Assembly: GCF_037893015.1 (NCBI RefSeq)
Contig: NC_133658.1
Span: 880,803,043-880,867,042, forward strand
Origin: Macrotis lagotis
Taxonomy: Eukaryota; Chordata; Mammalia; Peramelemorphia; Peramelidae
Length of the DNA stretch: 64,000 bases
Direction of reading: 5' to 3'
Part shown: positions 44,467 to 56,835 of the stretch, piece by piece
Position numbering within the stretch: position 1 is the first letter of the stretch
Layout: each line of letters starts with the position of its first letter
Translations under genes and position numbers: made by a program
Notes under the pieces: model-generated
Database searches by the model: none
What the model saw: only the letters and a program-made list of their open reading frames with translations
What the model was told of the DNA's origin: nothing

Positions 44467-47390
44467 ATACAGAATTACAACTGCTTTATTGGGTCATGCC
44501 CATGGCCCTGTAAGAGCAGGTCAGTCTTGAAAATGCTTAGCACAGGATTTTTGAGTTGGAAAGAGTCTCTCAGCCAACTCAAACCAAGCAATAATCTTTC
44601 AATTCTCAACTCCTGGGACAGCATTCATCTGTAACAGGGAATCCCAATCTTGAGGGATACAGGTTGTAGGGTGCAAACAGTTGCCAACATTCTCTCTGTC
44701 TCTTTGTTTCTTTTTTGTCTCTATCTTTGTCTTTCATCCTCTCTGACTGTCTCTCTGTCTCCAAAGCTAAGTGAAAGATCCACTTAAGCTGTAACCATAG
44801 TGTTTCAGAGCTGGACAGACCCTTAAGGAACTGATGAGGAAACTGAGGCATATTGAGGGAAAACAACTCATCATCTTCATAATATAATCCCATCCAGGTT
44901 ATCCAGATCCATCCAGTCACACAGTAAATTATTAACCACTTGGGAAGAGGAGAAGGGAGTGTACCAAATTACCAACAGCAGGTACCTTGATTCTCTCTCA
45001 TCTACAGGGAAAACATAGAGGAGACCCCCTTTAATTATAATTAAATGCCTGGTTAAAAAATATGTCTCACAAATGAGGTTAACTGTCTGAGTAGACAGAA
45101 CAGAGAAATCCCTTTTTGTCCAGAACTATCACTTGGGATAGGTTCATTTCTACCTTTACCTCCCCAAGCCAGGCCACAGGGCTTGAAATTCTTGTTAGAG
45201 AAGAATTCATTTTGTTGTGTCTTGAAATCTTGTCTGTCTTCCAAGTCTCCTGATAAAGAGGGTCCTCCAGGAACTGGGAATAGTCTATAATACCTTTGCC
45301 AGGAAAGGGTCCTGGAAATGATGGGAATGAAGATCCTGCCTGAGACACTTCTTAGTATAATAGAAAGAACACTGGACATGGAGTCTTGTATCTGAGATCT
45401 ATTCCTGGTTCTGATTTTTACTCCCTCTGTGACCGTCTAGAAAGTTCTTGAGGCCTCAGTTTCTTCATTTGTAAAATAAAGGGTAATGACTAGATGGCCT
45501 CTGAGATTCTAAAATCTGGGGTATTTCAAATTCTGCTCCGGGCCAACTCCAGATTTCAGTTTGTGATCTTGGAGCACAGAAAGTTGTTGAGTCATTACAG
45601 AGAGAACTTGAGATCATGATAATGGTGAAGATGATGATAGTAGGTCACATTTATATGGTGCTTTACAAATATTATTTTGTTTACTACTAACAACAACCTT
45701 GAAAATAGGTATGATTATCAATTCCCATTTTATAGGCTGAAAATGGAAGTTAAGTGACTTGCCCAGGTCCACATAGCTAGTTTGAGAGGAGATTTGAATT
45801 CAGGTCTCCAGGAGCAGCTAGGTAGTAGTATAGTGGAAAGAACACTGAGCCTGGAGTCAGGAAGTCTTACCTTTGTGAGTTCAAATCTGGCCTCAAACTA
45901 GTTGTGAGGCTCACTCAGCCAGCTGAATAGGTCTAAACATGCTTTTGGAAATGTCCCCTCAGGCATTTCTAGACCAAGTAGGCTCAGTTTATTGACTTTA
46001 TACCTGGAAAGGAAGCTAAAGGTCATCTTATCTAGTCTAACCACCTCCCTCCATTTACAGATAAACAAACTGAGGCCTAGAGTGGAAAATCATTCAAAGA
46101 TGCTCAAACCCAGATCCTCAGAGTCCAAAACTCAAGCTTTCCTCCTTATATCCTAAATCACACAAATTTCAAGTCAGAAGGGAGCTGAAAGAATTACCCT
46201 ACTTGGTCAAGAAATCCTTCCATCTCTTGCCTTTATTTGAAGATATCTGCTGAGGGAATACCCTTCCCCTACCCTATGATAGTCCATCACCTTTTGGGCT
46301 AATTTTAATTGGGAGTTCATTTTTCCTTTCAGTAGTCTGAAATTTCCCTAGTCTTCATTTTAAGGAAACCTGTGTTACAGGCAATAAAATGTTTAATAAC
46401 TGAAATGTTTATTTCCCAATACAGGACATACTTGTAAGTTAAATTTGCATTAAGATTTTTTTTCCCATCACCTTTCTAAGTCTGAATGATTAACAAAATC
46501 AAGTCTTGATTTGTATTGTTTGGCTTCCCAATTGGTTCTAGCACATCCCTGATTATAGGTTTTCCAATTTCATTCCATTACTAAATAATAATACCTCTAA
46601 GATGATGAAGTATTTCATTTAAAAAAATATATTTTCCTTCTTTATTATGAACTTAGACATAAGTATTTCAATATACAAAGAATTGAAAATTATATAAAGT
46701 TGCTTATAAAGCTGACCTTCCTTCCATTTCTTACAATATGAGTTTTTTTAAGTGTATATTGAATTTAATATGATAGTAAAAATATTGTCCTGCTTGTCTT
46801 ATTCCCTTTTTATCCAGACAATAAGATATCAGGTTTTTTTCCTAAATTAAAGGTAATAGTCCTTGGTCTTTGTTCAAACTCCACATTTCTTTCTCTCTTA
46901 TTCCCTTTTGAACAACACTGATACAAAGCACTTTACCTCCATTATATAATTTCATCCTCACAATAGCCATGGGATCCAAATATTATTGAGAAAATTGAGA
47001 TGCAGAGTGACAAAAACTAGAAAAAAAATCACCAAAACACTTGATGACAGAATCAAAATTCAAAAATATCCCCATGGGTTGGAACATTTGGCCAAATATA
47101 ACTCATGACATATATTTGGAATGAATGCAAAATTTTACCTTTTGTGCTCAAATAATCAATACAGAGTTAGTTGATAAAATAGAAGTTTCCCTGAAAAAAG
47201 ACCATGGGAATCTAAGAGCAAGTTCATTTTGGGACAACATGGCCCTGATATGGCAACCACAATGCCAAAAGATATTAGGTTTGATTGAGAAGTTTAGTGT
47301 CCATAAATCTGGAACTGATAGACCCATGGTGCTCTGTCCTGTTCAGACCCCCTATTCAGCCAGAGTTGGGTAAACAGACAATTTTGGGGC
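44465..47390. repeat. Intergenic: diverse old SINE and MIR remnants
   Basis: 44800-44860, 45600-45815, 46010-46150 and 46920-47050 are reverse MIR-type pieces; 45355-45520 and 45822-45920 are plus-strand CORE-SINE or SINE pieces. The remainder is AT-rich and unassigned. No gene seen. Confidence 0.45.
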
Positions 47391-47394
47391 ACTT

Positions 47395-48660
47395 TTTCTT
47401 TTTCTTTTTCCTTTTTTTTCCCCAGTTACATGATAGAAACAAGTTTCAATGTTCATTTTTAAAATTCTGTGTTCTCAATTCTCTCTTTTCTTCCCATCCA
47501 CACCCTCCATGGAAAAGCAAGTTATTTGATATAGGTTAAAAATATGTAGTCATGCAAAAATTACCATAATAGTCACGTTGGGAAAGAAAACATAACACCC
47601 CCCCCAAAAAAGAGAAACCTCAAGAAAAAAAAAAGTATGTTTCAATCTGTATTCAGACACCATCAGCTCTTTCTTTGGGATAGATAGTATTCTTTATCAA
47701 ACAACTCTTTATCAGAATTGTCTTGAGTCACAGCATTGTGGAGAAAAGGTAAGTCATTCACAGTTGATCATACTACAATATTGCTGTTACTTTGTACATA
47801 GTACATTTCCCATTGCATCTGTTCACATAAGTTTTTTACTGAAACATCTTGCTCATTTCTTTTTCTTTCTTTCCTTCTTTCTTTCCTTCCTTCCTTCCTT
47901 CCTTCCTTTCCTTCCCTCCTTTCTTTCTTTCTCTCTCTCTCTCTCTCTCTCTTTTTTTGGATTTGGCAAGGCACTTTCACACAGCCAGTAAGTATCAAAT
48001 GTCTGAGATTGGATTTGAACTCAGGTCATCCTGACTCCAAGCCCAGTGTTCTATTCATTGCAGCACCTAGCTGACCTTATTCACCATTTTTTTATAGCAG
48101 AATAGCATTCCATGATAATCACATACCACAATTTGATCAGGCATTCCCCAGCTGATGAGTAATTTCCAGTTCCTTACCATCAGAAAAGAGATGCTATAAT
48201 TACCCTTATACATATAGGTCCTTTCCTTCCTGTTTTTCATCTCTTCTGGAATATAGATCTGGTAATGGCACTCCTAGGTCAAAGGGTAGGCAGGGTTTTA
48301 TAGCCCTCTGGGCATAGTTCCAAATTGCTCTACAGATTTGTTGAATCATTTCACAACTCCTCCAACAGTGCATTAATGTTTCACCTTCCCCACAGCCCTT
48401 CCAACATTCATCATTTTCTCCTCCTATTAATCAATCCAATAGGTATAGGGTAGTACCTAAGAATTGTTCAAATTTGCATTTCTCCTTTCAATAGTGAGTT
48501 AGGATATTTTTTAATATGGCCATAGACAGCATTGATAATCTCATCTGAAAACCGTTCATATCTTTTGGTCATTAATCAATTGGGGAATGACTCACTTTTT
48601 TTATAAATTTGACTCAGTTCTCTATATTTGAGAAATGAGATCTTTATCAGAGAAACTTAT
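47395..48660 (-). mobile_element. L1 3' half, reverse orientation, with SINE inside
   Basis: Long match to the marsupial L1 text on the minus strand (plus-strand phrases cagttgatcatactacaata, aaagggtaggcagggtttta, cataccacaatttgatcagg, ttaatcaattggggaatgac). 47858-48078 is a later insertion. Confidence 0.75.
47858..48078 (-). mobile_element. SINE fragment with pyrimidine microsatellite tail
   Basis: (CTTT/CCTT/CT)n at 47858-47958, then a reverse SINE (ggatttggcaaggcac ... cattgcagcacctagctga). The tail has grown into a microsatellite. Confidence 0.75.
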
Positions 48661-49575
48661 TTCAATATTTTTCCACAGTTGCTATTGCTATCCTATTCCC
48701 CCTATCCCATTTATTCGATTCTATCTCTCTTCTTTCCCATCCATTCCCTCCTTACGTGTTTTGCATTGACTACTCCCACAATCTTTCCTCTCTTTCCTTT
48801 CTCTCATCCCCTTCCTCTAGGGTAGATTTCTGCATCCAATTGAGTGTGTGTTATTCCCTGTCTGAGTCAACTCTGATGAGAGTAAGACTCACTCACCCCA
48901 CTCTTCCACTCCACTGCAAAAGCTTTTTCTTAACCTCTTGTATGGTAAATAATTACCCCTTTCTGGCTCCCCCTTTCCTTTTCTCTCAGTATATTCTTCT
49001 CACCCATTAACTTCATTTTTGTAATATATTATCCTTTCCTATTCAACTCCTACCTGCGACTTGTTTATATATGATCCTTGTAACTGCCCTAATAAATGAG
49101 AAAGTTCATATGAGTTAACAGTATCATTTTCCTATGAAGGAATATAAGCAGTTCACTATTAGTAAGTCCTTTATGATTTGCCTTTCCCATTTACTTTTCC
49201 ATGCTTCACTTGATCTTGTATTTGAAAATAAAAATTTTCTGTTCTGCTCTGGTCTTTTCCTTAGGAAAATTTGAAAGCCCCCTATTTTATGGAAGGTTCA
49301 TCTTTTCCCTTGAAAGAATATATTCAGGGTGGCTAGGTGGGGCAGTGGATAGAGCACTGGCCTTGGAGTCAGGAGTACCTGGGTTCAAATTCGGTCTCAG
49401 ATACTTAATAATGACCTAGCTGTGTGGCCTTGGGCAAGCCACTTAACCCCATTGCCTTGCAAAAAAAAAAAGAGTATATTCAGTATTGCTGTATAGTTGA
49501 TTCTTGGTTGTAATCCAAGTGCTTTTATCTTCTGGAATGTCATACTCCAAGTAAGGCATCTTTTTTAACCCCTTC
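48661..49575 (-). mobile_element. HAL1-type copy, reverse, with SINE inside
   Basis: 3' UTR part (48700-49200, pyrimidine-rich) followed by the ORF1 end: gtatagttgattcttggttg and aagtgcttttatcttctgga are the reverse of text at 20.2 kb. Confidence 0.6.
49328..49474 (+). mobile_element. SINE (WSINE1-like) nested in HAL1
   Basis: Duplication tatattcag on both sides (49319-49327 and after the A run near 49476). Confidence 0.9.
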
Positions 49576-49604
49576 CTGTCACGCTAGGAGGTGAGCAGTG
49601 TGAA

Positions 49605-50035
49605 TCTTAAAAGACTGTTCAGAACCAGGAAAACATTGTACACATTAATAGCAACATAGTGTAAACAACTATATTAGACTTAACTCTGCTTAACAGTACA
49701 ATGATCAGAGAAATTCTAAAGGACTTGTGCTGGAAAATACAATCCACATCCAAAGAAAGAACTGTGGATTCTCAATGCAAACCAAAGCAGACTATTTTCA
49801 ATTTTTAAAATTTGTTTTAGATTCTATTTTTTCCCTCTCATGATTTTTTTCCTTTTTGTTCTGATTCTTCTTTTACAACAGATCTAATATGGAAATATAT
49901 TTAGCAGAGTTATAAATGTATAATTTATATTAGATTACTTGCTGTCAAGGGGAGGAGGGAGAGAGAAATATGTGGAACTCAAATGAATGTTGAAAACTAT
50001 CTTTGCATGTAGTTGAAAAAATAAATTTAAAAAAT
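49605..50035 (+). mobile_element. L1 3' end fragment
   Basis: cagaaccaggaaaacattgta, tccaaagaaagaactgtgga, G-rich tract ggggaggagggagag, A-rich end. Confidence 0.65.
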
Positions 50036-50039
50036 GCTG

Positions 50040-50640
50040 TTCAGATACCCAGGGGGCTGCCAAATTTCACTGCTGCTTCCAATGAGGAGATGAACCCATG
50101 GTCTGGGCCGACTATGTGCAGGGTTGTGACTACAGCTCCTAGTGTATCCCAACCTGTTGCTTCATCATTGATTACCACAAAACTTTGAGAAATATAAAAG
50201 TGGTAAAATGGTATGGTTGATGCTTTTCGATTTGTGCATGAAGTGAATTTAAGTGAGGTGGAGTTGCACGAAGTCATTTACCTCACTCTTTTAGAGTCAT
50301 GACAATCCAGTGGCAAGACAGAGTCAAGACAACTAGTGATGGCTTGAGATGCAAAGGATGACACTGATGTCTTTGATGTCTAACCAAGTTCTAAACACTC
50401 CACAGCTTCTGCTTCTGCTGCCTTCATGCCCAGTGGAACAAATTGTTCCAATGTTCTCTTGTACCCATTCCACCAGAGGAAGTCTCCATATGCTTGAGGT
50501 AGCTATCCCCTAATTCATCAACAGATTTGAGACACCCTTGGTTACCCTCAATCTGGTTTAGCCTGTCTGCAGAAATGGTTTACCATTGTGCATGCTACAG
50601 TGTCTTGGGGCCACAGGTAAGTTAGGTGGCTCAGATAGAC
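50040..50640. repeat. Unnamed marsupial repeat-like stretch
   Basis: GC-normal sequence with phrases such as gatggcttgagatgcaaagg and cttggggccacaggtaagtt that I believe recur in marsupial genomes. The family is not known to me and no second copy is in the window. Confidence 0.35.
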
Positions 50641-50658
50641 ATTAAAAATAGAAAGCAG

Positions 50659-50818
50659 GGGTGGTTAGGTGGCGCAGTGGATAGAGCACTGGCCCTGGAG
50701 TCAGGAGTACCTGAGTTCAAATCTGACCTCAGATACTTAATAATTACCTAGCTGTGTGGCCTTGGGCAAGCCACTTAACCTCATTTGCCTTGCAAAAACC
50801 TAAAAACCTAAAAAAATA
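50659..50818 (+). mobile_element. SINE (WSINE1-like), full length
   Basis: Perfect 15-base duplication aaaaatagaaagcag (50644-50658, 50819-50833). Confidence 0.93.
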
Positions 50819-51097
50819 AAAAATAGAAAGCAGTCCTAAAAAGGGCTCTACAACCTTCACATTGGAAGTACCAGTCTTCCTTGAATATACACTCCAAAAA
50901 AAGCATATACACAAATATGTTTTCATGTGTCTATTTAATAGTTACATACATTTTACGTACACATATATGGTGTTGTGCTGGAACCAACAGATTGAGGACA
51001 GCTCTGTTTTAAATTTTCAATATGAGTATTTATATCTTCAAAATCAACAAATGCCACAAATCAGACTTAAATCACTATCTTGTTGCTAGCTCCTACA

Positions 51098-51430
51098 CTT
51101 TTTTTTTGTTTTTGTTTTTGGCAAGGCAAATGGGATTAAGTGACTTGCCCAGGGTCATACAGCTAGGTAATTATTAAGTGTCTGATGCCAAATTTGAATT
51201 CAGGTCCTCCTGAATCCAGTGACTCTTTGTGCCCTTTTGGACCATACTGTCCATGGACTTTTCTTGGTAAAGATATTGGAGTGTTTTGCTTTTTTTTTTT
51301 TGGTGGGTTACAGCAAACTGAAGTTAGGTGACTTCCCCAGGGTCACACAGATAATAAGACTCTAAGACTGAATTAGAACTCAGGTCTTCCTGACTCCAGG
51401 ACCATGCTTCATCCAATGGGCCACCAAGCT
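51098..51430 (-). mobile_element. Two diverged reverse SINEs side by side
   Basis: 51098-51222 (gacttgcccagggtcataca) and 51292-51430 (cttccccagggtcacacaga), each starting with a T run. Confidence 0.75.
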
Positions 51431-51449
51431 CAAACCCTGACTCTAGCAG

Positions 51450-51680
51450 CACACATAAATGTTCTATAGTTTACAAAACACTCACCTTGTGATAAACCTG
51501 TGTGGTCATTAATTCAAGCATGATTTCAATTTTACAGATGAAGATGCTGAGGCTTATTAGACCTAAGAGATTTGCTTGTAGTCACCAAGCTGACAAATGA
51601 TGGTGTGGGACCTAGAACCAACTTGGGACTTCTGACTCTTTAACTCCAGAGTTCTTTCACCTTGCCCTATTATCCCTTAT
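51450..51680 (-). repeat. MIR-type repeat
   Basis: attttacagatgaagatgct, then agctgacaaatgatgg, in reverse MIR order. Confidence 0.5.
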
Positions 51681-51710
51681 TTCCCTTATTGATCTTTCCA
51701 GACCTATTTC

Positions 51711-51877
51711 TTTTCTTTTTTTTTTTTTTTTAGGTTTTTGTAAGGCAAATTGGGGTTAAGTGGCTTGCCCAAGGCCACACAGCTAGGTAATTATTAAGTG
51801 TCTGAGACCGGTTTTGAACCCAGGTACTTCTGACTCCAAGGCCTGTGCTTTATCCACTACGCCACCTAGCCGCCCCA
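51711..51877 (-). mobile_element. SINE (WSINE1-like), full length
   Basis: Perfect 15-base duplication ttccagacctatttc (51696-51710, 51878-51892). Confidence 0.93.
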
Positions 51878-51892
51878 TTCCAGACCTATTTC

Positions 51893-52245
51893 ACATAATT
51901 CTCCTTCATATATCTAAGATACAATTAAACTGGTCTTCTGGCCTACCTCCATGGTATTTGCATATCTGTTCCCCATGCTTACAATAGTCTTCCCACTCAC
52001 TTCTGACTCTTGGATACCCACTTACAATTAAGACTAAACTACAGTGCCATCTACTGTATGAGACCTTTCCTGGTCCCCCCACCAAAAGTTAGAATCTCTC
52101 CCCAAAGCCTTTGCATTACTTTTTATAGTCAATAAGCCTTATTAAGTGCCTACTATGTGTCAGACAGTCTTAAGTGCTGGGGATACAAAGAGAAGTAAAA
52201 GTTAGTCCCTGTTCTCAAAGAACTCACATTTCACAAATGAGGAAT
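51893..52245. repeat. L2 remnants
   Basis: 51893-52125 reads as L2 3' text on the plus strand; 52130-52240 is a reverse L2 3' end (ttattaagtgcctactatgt). Confidence 0.5.
52043..52057 (-). promoter_or_regulatory. CTCF-like motif
   Basis: Minus strand ACAGTAGATGGCACT fits the CTCF core CCASYAGRKGGCRSY at 14 of 15 positions. Confidence 0.4.
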
Positions 52246-52416
52246 AGGAGTGTAATAAATGTCTATCAAATTGAACTGAAATGATTCTTCATAAAATCTT
52301 TCTTTAAAAATCCTTCAGACTCCCAACTTTTCACTGAGCAGTAGAATCCCAAATGATGCACAAGTATAGGTTGGAAGAACCAAAATCAGTGTAAATGGTT
52401 TAAAAGTAGAAAATAT

Positions 52417-53274
52417 TTTATTGAAAAACTATTCATTTTACAATGCAAACTCTGATTGTATATTGTATTCAGGACACTGGCTTTGTGTTGCCTGGTCCTT
52501 AGGGAACTCAGGCTGAAATCCGTGAGTCTATTGTTTTTGCTCCGAGGTGGGAATGAGGCATTTCTGCAAGTGGCCACTAGATGCAGCTCTCTTCCCATCA
52601 ATTGAATGACTTAGGTTCGGCTCTTCCTGGTGCAGGTTTCTATTTCAAGGATGGAGTCCTCAAGGGAAGGAAGTAGGAGAAAGTCCAAGGGGCAAATCTT
52701 AACCAAGAAGTTATTACAGCTGCCAAAGTACCATGTTTAAGTTCAGTGACTGTTTTTTCTCTTGCCCCCAAAGTTGGTTAGAATGACTTCCACTTGAACC
52801 AAAATCATGAAGCACCACTGCTCTTTGAATCTGAGCAGGTTCATACCCTTACCTTCTATAAGGTTAGTTGATAATCACAGGATCACAGTTAGACCTGGAA
52901 GAGATTGTAGGCATCATTCAGTCCAACTCCATCATTTTACAGAGAAGTCAATGGACTTGCCCAAGGTCATATAGGTAAGCAAGCAGCAGAATCAGGATTT
53001 GAACTCCTGGTCTTTGACTTCAGATTCATCCAGTGTGCACTGAAGTATACTGCCTGTGATTGCTTGATGGACTTCTAGAAGATGACCAAACTGGTTTCCA
53101 GAATCCACCACATTACTCCCTGAAGAAGGAAAAGTTCATAGGGAACTGAAACAGTTTCCTGTCTTTGTATCCACAGTGCCTAGTAGACAGTAGGAGTTTA
53201 ATGAATGTTTGTTGAATTGAATAGAACATTCTATTCAGCAGTCTCTGAACATATAAAACATATAAAACAATTCC

Positions 53275-53316
<42 letters not shown>

Positions 53317-54997
53317 TATACATTTTCACAAATCAGCAATTTGGGGATATTGCACAAATGTGGCCCAGTGACTTCTCTTGGGCTGTAGGACTCTGAAGGG
53401 AGGGGAAGAGGAGCAAAAGACCTATAGGGGGCCAGGGCCAGGCCCAAAACTGAGGTAGCATATTTTGAATGACTCATGGTTCCTCACACAACTCTTGTCT
53501 ACTCTGAGAATCATAGACTTAGAGCTAGAAAGTCTCTTAGAGATGACCTAGTCCAACTTTCTTCATTTTTTACAGATAAGGAAACTGAGGCCCAGAGAGG
53601 GAAAATTATTTACCGATGATCATACAGGTAATGAATAGCAAAACCAAGATTTGAACCTGGCTCTCTGGTTCCAGATCACTATTACCCTATATTATACTTT
53701 CATATGAAAGGAGTCATTGCTAAAGGCAAGATACAATATAAAGATGTCTTTGGAATGTGAAACCCAAATACACAGGGTTTTCAAGAGGGGAGGGGATGGA
53801 CAAAGGGAGCAGGAAAATCTTAACAGCTGACCTTCTATGGTGCTTACAAGAGTCATTGAACTTGAGACTTAAGAGTCAATTCAAGAATCAAACCTTTTCC
53901 CCAGAATGATCATCTGAGAGGTTGCCTCCCCAAATTTCTCATCATGAACTTCCCTAAAATCTCAGGGTCCAAGAGGGATTTCCTGCAACCATCACCTCTA
54001 GCATAGCCCTACAGTTCATAGGATCATGGAATTAACCCAACAAAGAAATGATAGAGGCTATCTAATCCAACCTTCTGGTTGAACAGATACGGAAAATGAG
54101 TCCCAGAGAGGTCAAGAGATTTGCCTGAGGTTGTACAACTAGCCAAAAAAAAAAGTATAATTTGAATTCTGATCTTCTGACTTCAAATCTGATTGCCTCA
54201 AAACCAGGGTTATCTCCAGTCATTCTGATTCATTTCTGGCCACTGGATTCACATGGCTCCAGGGGTAGAAAGTGAATGTTTTAGTACCTCCTTCACTCAA
54301 ATCCAAATTATGTGCATATCATGGCATCACCTCCCTGATGTTACAGTCTTCAAAAACAAAGGATAAACATCATTTTAAAGTGTTCTTTCTGTTGTACCAT
54401 GCTGATTTTTAATAGATTTTAATCCCATCCTTTGACTCTTGACTGTACCTTTCCTCCCATTCCCAGCTATCTCTTCCCTCCTATCCTGGCTGAGGAAAGT
54501 GAAGATAGGAATCCTGAAGTCTTCATGGGGAGAGGGATCAAGATTTATGAGTACTCTTGGCTTACCAAGAATTTGGCATCTAGAAGAAGCCTTGGAAATC
54601 CTCCATTCCCTCTCCTTCAAATGACAAGACCCAGTTGGGTAATATGGCTAAATCAATATTGCAAAGTTCTTTAGAGGTGACCCACTTGTCCTGACTTCCA
54701 GCTCAGGTGCCATGATGCATCTTATAAGAGACATAGCAGGATAAGGAAACTGAGAAAGGCGAAAAACCAAGGTTAAGGTATTCAAATACCTCTCTCTGTC
54801 ACCTCTTGTCCTTATTATCTGAAGATAGGACATAGACTTCTGAGGAGTAAGGTCCATGGAAAGATGGAGCAACAGAATTCCACCAAAAAAAGGTTAATCT
54901 CAGAGATGTACAACATTCCCTCAGAGAATCCTCTGACAAGGTCACTCAGTTTCTAGTCAAATCTTTCCAGTAGGGGGGAGATAAGGGGCCTAGTTCA
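52417..54997 (-). other. TNFRSF1B: TNFRSF1B 3' UTR, tentative extent
   Basis: An AATAAA signal (tttatt on the plus strand at 52417-52422) is the first clear one downstream of the stop and would give a 3' UTR of about 2.6 kb, close to the length known in human. The interval holds old MIR-like pieces (52870-53060, 53500-53700, 54025-54200), an L2 3' end (53150-53220) and a CA repeat, so other ends are possible. Confidence 0.35.
53276..53314 (+). repeat. (CA)n microsatellite
   Basis: About 19 units, within the tentative TNFRSF1B 3' UTR. Confidence 0.95.
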
Positions 54998-55257
54998 TTA
55001 ACTGAGTTTCATGCCTATATCCTGTATCCCCATTGGAAGTGGTTTCTCCTCTAAATCTGACAGCAGGTTCTCCAGTGCACTCTGAGAGCTTGGTTTGCCC
55101 TTCCCAGGGCTCTCCTCTTGGGAGAAGGGGACATCCTCCTTCCTGGGGGATCCTGAGGAACATCTGCTCTGTGATGAGCACTGAGAGGTGTGATCGGAAT
55201 TACACACGTTGACGATGCAGGTCACATTGACCTGGGTCCCTCCACCATGAGAATGAT
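54998..55257 (-). CDS. TNFRSF1B: TNFRSF1B exon 10 (last coding exon) with stop
   Basis: 260 coding bases from acceptor ATCTCCACAG|ATC to the TAA at 54998-55000. Reads [20 protein letters not shown], then [35 protein letters not shown] and the end [21 protein letters not shown] fits the TRAF2 minimal motif (P/S/A/T)-x-(Q/E)-E. Confidence 0.94.
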
Positions 55258-56215
55258 CTGTGGAGATATAAAGGAGGAAAGAGGGTTTATTCCACAGAGA
55301 CCAGGAGCATGGAGAGTTGGGGAGATTGGAAAATGGGCTAGAGGAATCTCACTTTGGGACAGGGGTGGTTAACTTATGGTATCCCATGTGTTCTCAGATA
55401 GATTTCAAGAGTTATCTATGAACTTGATAGCCAAAAATTTTTTAAAGTCACATCTTTATTATCACTAACATCAAATTGAAATTTAGTTTTTCTTTCAATT
55501 ATTTTAAAACATTATGCTAAGAAAGTGTCCATAAGTTTCTTCAGTCTGCTGGAAAGCTCTATGAGTCAGCAGTATGCTGGAGCCAGTTCAAATCAGCTCT
55601 TAACCTGATTGTTAATTTTCAGTGAGCACTTACATACACTTCAGAAATCAGCAAATGCCACAAACCAGGACTTGATTTACTGTTTTTTTAACTACTTAGT
55701 TTTAAGAAGATGATAAAGAATATTTTAATTATGACAGATAAAACTTAAATTAAACTTATACTTTTTTTTTTTTGGAGAGTTGATTGTTAACTTTTACCAG
55801 CTTATCCTTGTAAACCAGATACAAGCTAAGCTTAAGCATTCCTGTCCTCTAGGCACTATCTCAGACACCTACTAGGTGTATGACTCTTTGCCTAAGACAA
55901 CCTATCTGGTTCTCCATTTTTTCACTTGTATATGAACAGATCAGACTTAATGACTTCTAAGATCCCTTCAGTCTCTAAATCTATGATCTGTTGACCCTAT
56001 GGTACAGGAGAATTAATCATCAAAAAGTGCTTAAGCACTTGCTGGGTGCCAAACCCTGGGGAGACAAAGAAACCACTTTCTGCCCTCATCTGTAAAATGA
56101 ACTGGAGAAGGAGATGGCAAACTACACCAATGTCTTTGTCAGTAAAACCCCAAATCAGATCATAGAGACTCAGATGGGACTTAAAAATGACCTCTCATCT
56201 ATCCATCCATTATAT

Positions 56216-56260
<45 letters not shown>

Positions 56261-56709
56261 CTAATTCAGTGTTCCTGGAGCCAGCAAAGACCTAAGTTTA
56301 AATCTAGCCTCAGATGTTTACTAGCATGTGACTCTGAGCAAGTCCCTTAACCCTGTTTGCCTCAACTTTTTCATCTGTCAAATGAGCTAGAGAAGGAAAT
56401 AGAAAAATCACTCCAATATCTTTGCTAAGAAAATCCCAAATAGGGTCACAAATAGTCAAATACAATTGAAATGAGTAACAATAACATAAATATGCTTCTG
56501 TGTATGTGTGTAAAAATACACACCACATATGTACATGCCACATACACACATATAGATACATATTCATGCTTATTTTTATTGGTATATGTGTATAAATGTG
56601 TATGTTTGTATGTGTTTGGAAGGTAGAAGCAAGATGCCACCATCTAGTTCAATCCTCCCATTTCATAGATGTGGAAAGAGCTCACCACACGTAGGCAATA
56701 TATCTATCC

Positions 56710-56756
<47 letters not shown>

Positions 56757-56800
56757 AAGAGCAATTATTTGTAAAGATGACTATATATGTATATGTATAC

Positions 56801-56835
<35 letters not shown>

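Noticed and set aside
47764..48034. Ser/Phe/Leu-rich open frames on both strands
   Set aside because: Low-complexity translation of a CTTT/CT microsatellite.
52560..52590. Third CTCF-like word ccactagatgcagct
   Set aside because: It lacks one G in the ggc core, so the match to the consensus is poor.
54990..55181. 63-codon minus-strand frame overlapping the TNFRSF1B end
   Set aside because: Shadow frame of the last exon; the TNFRSF1B frame matches human.
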